From Paenibacillaceae bacterium (lineage in GTDB: Bacteria > Bacillota > Bacilli > Paenibacillales > NBRC-103111), in the NCBI GenBank assembly GCA_029256185.1, contig JAQSYI010000031.1, positions 21,053-85,052 on the forward strand: a stretch of DNA of 64,000 nt. Direction: 5' to 3'. Shown here piece by piece: positions 60,782 through 64,000 of this stretch. The position numbers and the translations under genes are program-made. Numbering within the stretch: position 1 is the first letter of the stretch; each line of letters starts with the position of its first letter. The notes below the pieces were generated by a model. The model was not told the DNA's origin, did no database searches, and saw only the letters and a program-made list of their open reading frames with translations.

Positions 60782-61741
60782 TTACAGAGTGAGGGCCAGA
60801 AGGAAATTTTCGTGCATGGTTTTGCAGGAGGCGTCAAATTGGCGCTGCTCCTCCCCGGTCAGCTTCAGTTCGATGACTTCTTTTACACCGTGGCGGTTCA
60901 GGACGGCAGGTACGCTGGCATAAACTCCGTTCTGCCCGTATTGGCCCTGAAGCAGGGTGGACACCGGCAGGATGCGGTTCTCGTCACCGAATACCGCCCG
61001 CACCACCTCGGCAATGGAGGCGCCGATCCCGAATTCGGTCGAGCCCTTGCCCCCCAGGATATGCCAGCCGCCTGCCTTGCCCTCCGCCGCAATGGCCGCC
61101 AGATCCAGCCTGCCATAGGTATCCGGCTGCTCGGAGCGCAATTGGCTTAAGGGCTTGCCGGCGATGGTCACCACAGACCAGGGCACCATCTGGCTCTCCC
61201 CGTGCTCTCCCAGGGCATAAGCGTGAATCGACTTGGCATCGATGCCGGTGGCCCCGGACAAGGCCCGGCGCAGTCTGGCGGAATCCAGCGTGGTGCTGGT
61301 GGAGAAAATCCTCTGCGGCGGATACTCCAGCCGCTGTTGGATATAATGGGCCACCACATCTGCCGGATTGGAGATGCTCAGGATGATGCCGTCAAAGCCC
61401 GACTGCCGGATATGCTCCGTTATTTCCTTCACAATGGCGATGGTCTGCCTAAGCGTATCCATTCTCGTCTGGCCCTTGCTCATATCCGGGAGCGGCCCTG
61501 CCGCCACAATCAGCAGATCCGCATCCCGGGCATCGGCATACGTTCCGGCCCGGACGGTGACGCGCCTGGGCAGATAGGCGGTTGCGTCCGACAGATCCAG
61601 CGCCTGGGCGGCGGCTTTTTTCTCATCCACATCAATGAATATGATTTCCTCCGCAAGTCCCTGGGAAATCAGCGCATATCCGGCATGAGAGCCTACATGT
61701 CCTGCTCCGACGATGATGATTTTTCTTGTTGCCAGTCCCAC
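60782..61741 (-). CDS. L-lactate/L-2-hydroxyacid dehydrogenase (NAD-dependent)
   Basis: 319 residues, GTG start behind AAGGGGAAGG. Lactate/malate dehydrogenase family: IIIVGAGHVGSHAGYALISQG binds NAD, and ALGEHGESQMVPWS holds the catalytic His. It is more like L-2-hydroxyisocaproate dehydrogenase or divergent Ldh than like glycolytic Ldh: the loop over the active site reads LPDMSKGQTRMDTLRQ, with Asp-Met before Ser where Ldh has Pro-Gly-Glu-Thr. Insertion between metI and metQ ties it to the imported substrate. Activity on branched or methylthio 2-oxoacids is a testable inference. Confidence 0.9.
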   Translation of the reverse strand: MGLATRKIIIVGAGHVGSHAGYALISQGLAEEIIFIDVDEKKAAAQALDLSDATAYLPRRVTVRAGTYADARDADLLIVAAGPLPDMSKGQTRMDTLRQTIAIVKEITEHIRQSGFDGIILSISNPADVVAHYIQQRLEYPPQRIFSTSTTLDSARLRRALSGATGIDAKSIHAYALGEHGESQMVPWSVVTIAGKPLSQLRSEQPDTYGRLDLAAIAAEGKAGGWHILGGKGSTEFGIGASIAEVVRAVFGDENRILPVSTLLQGQYGQNGVYASVPAVLNRHGVKEVIELKLTGEEQRQFDASCKTMHENFLLALTL

Positions 61742-61769
61742 TGTTCCTTCCCCTTTCCATCAATCCGGT

Positions 61770-62450
61770 TTAATGCGTATTTCTCTTGGCGACGTAGCTT
61801 CCGATCAGCTGAATGATGCTGACCATCACCACCAGCACCAGCACCGTCACATAGGTCACATCGGTCTGGTTCCGGTCATGTCCGTACCGGATGGCGAAAT
61901 CCCCCAGTCCGCCGGCCCCTACCACACCTGCCATAGCCGTAAGCCCCAGCAGACTGATGGCCGTGATGGTGGTGCTCCGGGCAATTCCGGCAATGCTCTC
62001 CCGCAGATACACCCGGAAGATAATCTCCACCGGACTGGAGCCCATGGATAAGGCCGCTTCAATCAGGCCGTGGTCAATCTCGGCAAGGGCGCTTTCGATC
62101 TGCCTGGCAAAGAAGGGCACTGTACCGAATACCAGGGGGACTATCGCCCCTTCCACTCCAATCGCCGTTCCCATGATCAGACGGGAGAACGGCATTACGC
62201 CGGTCAGCAGGATGATGAAGGGAATCGACCGGAAGAAATTGATGACCTTGTCCAGCACCTGGTACACACCTGCATGCTGCAAAATCCCCCCGGCTCGGGT
62301 AACGGTAATGATAACACCCAGGGACAAGCCCAGCACAAAGGAGATAATGCCCGACCAGGAGGCCATAACCAGCGTATCGATAATGGCTTGATAAAAAGCG
62401 GACTGCTTGCCCATTACATTGGGAATCCAATTATTCAGAAACTCTTGCAT
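61770..62450 (-). CDS. metI: Methionine ABC transporter permease
   Basis: 226 residues from the ATG at 62450, seven bases after GGAGGTGA; it overlaps metN by 20 bp. Five membrane helices and the family loop EAALSMGSSPVEIIFRVYLRESIAGI, ending in the usual TITAISLLGLTAMAGVVGAGGLGDFAIRYG. It forms the homodimeric channel with two MetN subunits. Confidence 0.95.
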   Translation of the reverse strand: MQEFLNNWIPNVMGKQSAFYQAIIDTLVMASWSGIISFVLGLSLGVIITVTRAGGILQHAGVYQVLDKVINFFRSIPFIILLTGVMPFSRLIMGTAIGVEGAIVPLVFGTVPFFARQIESALAEIDHGLIEAALSMGSSPVEIIFRVYLRESIAGIARSTTITAISLLGLTAMAGVVGAGGLGDFAIRYGHDRNQTDVTYVTVLVLVVMVSIIQLIGSYVAKRNTH

Positions 62451-63477
62451 CCGCAATCACCTCCACGCCGACATTCTTCTCCAACAGATACTGGATGGCT
62501 GCGGAGATCTGCTCCGGTTCTCCGGTGACAATGGCCACGGTCCCGCCGATGGGAGCATTCTGCACAATTTCAATGTTGGCAAAAATAATGTTCAGGTTGA
62601 TATCGAACTTCCTGGACACGGTGGAGATCAGCGGCTCGGATACATTCTTCTCCACATAGGTCAACCGCACAATGATCTCTCCGGGCGCAAGCCTTGTTAC
62701 GGGTGAATCGGTCTCCAGCAGCTCCTCGATCTTCTGCAGATTGGAGGTGGTCCGGAGGAAGTCCTTCGTGATGCTCTGCTGCGGGTTGGCAAAAATCGAG
62801 AACACCTCCCCTTCCTCCACCACCTGAGCGTTTTCCATCACGGCGACGCGGTCGCATATTTCCTTGACCACCGCCATCTCATGGGTAATCACCACGATGG
62901 TAATGCCCAATTGCTCATTCAGCCGCTTCAGCAGCCGGAGAATGGAGTTGGTGGTCTGAGGGTCCAGCGCGCTGGTGGCTTCGTCGCACAAGAGCACCTT
63001 GGGGTCGTTGGCCAAGGCCCGGGCAATGGCAACGCGCTGCTTCTGTCCGCCGGAGAGCTGGCTGGGATAGGCATTCTCCTTATCCTCGATGTCCACCAGA
63101 CGCAGCAGGTTGCGCACCTTGTCGGCAATCTCCTTCTTGGACAAGCCGCTGCCTCTTAAGGGATACGCCACGTTGCCGAATACGGTGCGGGAGCGCATCA
63201 GGTTGAAATGCTGGAAGATCATGCCGATCCGTTTGCGTGCCTTCCGCAGCTCCTTGCCGGACAAGGCCGTCAGCTCCTGACCGTCTACCGTGACCGTTCC
63301 GCTGGTAGGCGCCTCCAGCAGATTGATACATCGCACCAACGTGGATTTCCCCGCTCCGGAGAACCCGATGATGCCGAAGATTCGTCCCTTCTCTATCTCT
63401 AATGAAACATCGTTCACAGCCACTACCTGGCCGGCACTTGAGTGAAAGGTTTTGCAAATATGCTCCAGCCTGATCAA
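62431..63477 (-). CDS. metN: Methionine ABC transporter ATP-binding protein
   Basis: 348 residues. Walker A GFSGAGKST, signature LSGGQKQRVAIARAL, Walker B VLLCDEATSALD, and a C-terminal NIL domain (EIIVRLTYVEKNVSEPLISTVS...) that senses internal methionine and inhibits transport. First gene of the operon. No S-box or other methionine riboswitch is visible upstream as far as 63740. Confidence 0.96.
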   Translation of the reverse strand: MIRLEHICKTFHSSAGQVVAVNDVSLEIEKGRIFGIIGFSGAGKSTLVRCINLLEAPTSGTVTVDGQELTALSGKELRKARKRIGMIFQHFNLMRSRTVFGNVAYPLRGSGLSKKEIADKVRNLLRLVDIEDKENAYPSQLSGGQKQRVAIARALANDPKVLLCDEATSALDPQTTNSILRLLKRLNEQLGITIVVITHEMAVVKEICDRVAVMENAQVVEEGEVFSIFANPQQSITKDFLRTTSNLQKIEELLETDSPVTRLAPGEIIVRLTYVEKNVSEPLISTVSRKFDINLNIIFANIEIVQNAPIGGTVAIVTGEPEQISAAIQYLLEKNVGVEVIADARVSE

Positions 63478-63583
63478 TCCGTATCCCCCCTGGAAAACAA
63501 AAACGAAAAGCTGCTGCTTCCCGCTTCATGACTTTTATTCAAAAAGTGGTTTTCACGTCTTTATTCCGACTATTTTTATAGGC

Positions 63584-63613
63584 ATAATATCATTATGGTA
63601 TTTATTCTGTCAA
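63584..63613 (-). promoter_or_regulatory. Promoter of the met operon
   Basis: On the minus strand TTGACA (63608-63613), 18-bp spacer, TATTAT (63584-63589), about 105 bp before metN. The leader is short and AT-rich with no obvious riboswitch. Confidence 0.7.
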
Positions 63614-63740
63614 TGTATTTCACAAAAAGTTTTCAGAAAACCCTTTCATATTCACCCTTCCACAAAAACGGGAAGAACCCGGCGGAAAAATTCCGCCAGG
63701 TCTGTACTCTTGCGCGCTTGGTTGTGCGTTGTCCGCCTTT

Positions 63741-64000
63741 GCCGCTCCTCTCAACCACCAACAGCTTGCATTTTGATAGCTGTTGCTACTCTGCCGCTCC
63801 TCTCAACCACCAACAGCTATCATTTTGCTAGCTGTTGCTCCGCCGCCGTTCCTCTCACCTGCCAACAGCTATCATTTTGATAGCTGTTGCTACTCTGCCA
63901 CTCCTCTCAACCGCCAACAGCTTGCATTTTGATAGCTGTTGCTACTCCGCCGTTCCTCTCAACCGCCAACAGCTTGCATTTTGATAGCTGTTGCTACTCC
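63741..64000. repeat. Tandem repeat, period exactly 52 bp, five units reaching the window edge
   Basis: Units begin GCCGCTCCTCTCAACC or a variant at 63741, 63793, 63845, 63897 and 63949. Each holds CAACAGCT-(A/T)(T/G)CATTTTGATAGCTGTTG, a near-perfect palindrome. Variants (TATCA/TTGCA, GATAG/GCTAG, ACCACC/ACCGCC) recur among units. No unique spacers. The array probably continues beyond position 64000. Confidence 0.9.

Noticed and set aside
63478..63740. Search for a SAM (S-box) riboswitch before metN
   Set aside because: The region is AT-rich and lacks the S-box core on the minus strand.
63741..64000. Array considered as CRISPR
   Set aside because: The whole 52-bp unit repeats with no unique spacers, and no cas genes are present.

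Overview
The window looks like a chromosomal segment of a Paenibacillus-type Bacillota bacterium. The signs are strong AGGAGG-type ribosome sites, three-repeat SLH surface anchoring, YesM/YesN two-component pairs, LplB/YtcP-type sugar permeases without a cognate ATPase, many AraC regulators, a leucine T-box and a moderately GC-rich sequence. There are no rRNA, tRNA, CRISPR or intact transposase genes.

Layout: (1) 46-5966, plus strand: a secreted multidomain glycoside hydrolase with a dockerin-like end, followed by a short cohesin-SLH anchor protein. (2) 5971-19728, minus strand: a carbohydrate-utilisation locus with a YesN/YesM pair, sugar-binding lipoprotein, two permeases, GH3, GH2 and GH140-like enzymes and a receiver-less AraC regulator. 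(3) 20028-26655: a second sugar locus with a GH2 beta-galactosidase, a DMT exporter, two overlapping AraC genes and an FAD oxidoreductase. (4) 26852-36729, minus strand: ten co-directional genes encoding a nitrogenase-like system (NifB-, NifX-, NifH-, K- and D-like proteins) with an embedded cysteine synthase and a NitT/TauT-type ABC importer. A candidate promoter and leader terminator lie upstream. The content fits sulfur salvage by a group IV nitrogenase-like reductase, resembling methylthio-alkane reductase, better than N2 fixation. (5) 37200-38386: repeat-rich DNA and an FMN-binding oxidase-family protein. (6) 38594-43192, minus strand: five tightly coupled genes of unknown function ending in a Ycf46-like AAA+ ATPase, the best candidate for an undescribed system. 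(7) 43384-51591: two chemoreceptors, a zinc-finger protein, a GH15 glucoamylase, a GcvH-like protein without the lipoyl lysine, and a lipoate ligase. (8) 51877-56843: leuA with a T-box leader, leuB, and an amino acid permease. (9) 57260-63477: a metN-metI-(L-2-hydroxyacid dehydrogenase)-metQ-(FAD-linked oxidase)-aminotransferase operon suited to importing methionine or its 2-hydroxy/2-oxo analogues and interconverting them.

The intergenic DNA is unusual. Tandem repeats with a period of 51-52 bp, each unit carrying a palindrome, occur at three unrelated sites (45.45, 53.97 and 63.74 kb), with a looser array at 37.43 kb. A roughly 78-bp element is dispersed at 36.9 and 57.1 kb, with a fragment at 54.06 kb. 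All functional assignments come from reading motifs by eye; no database search was run.
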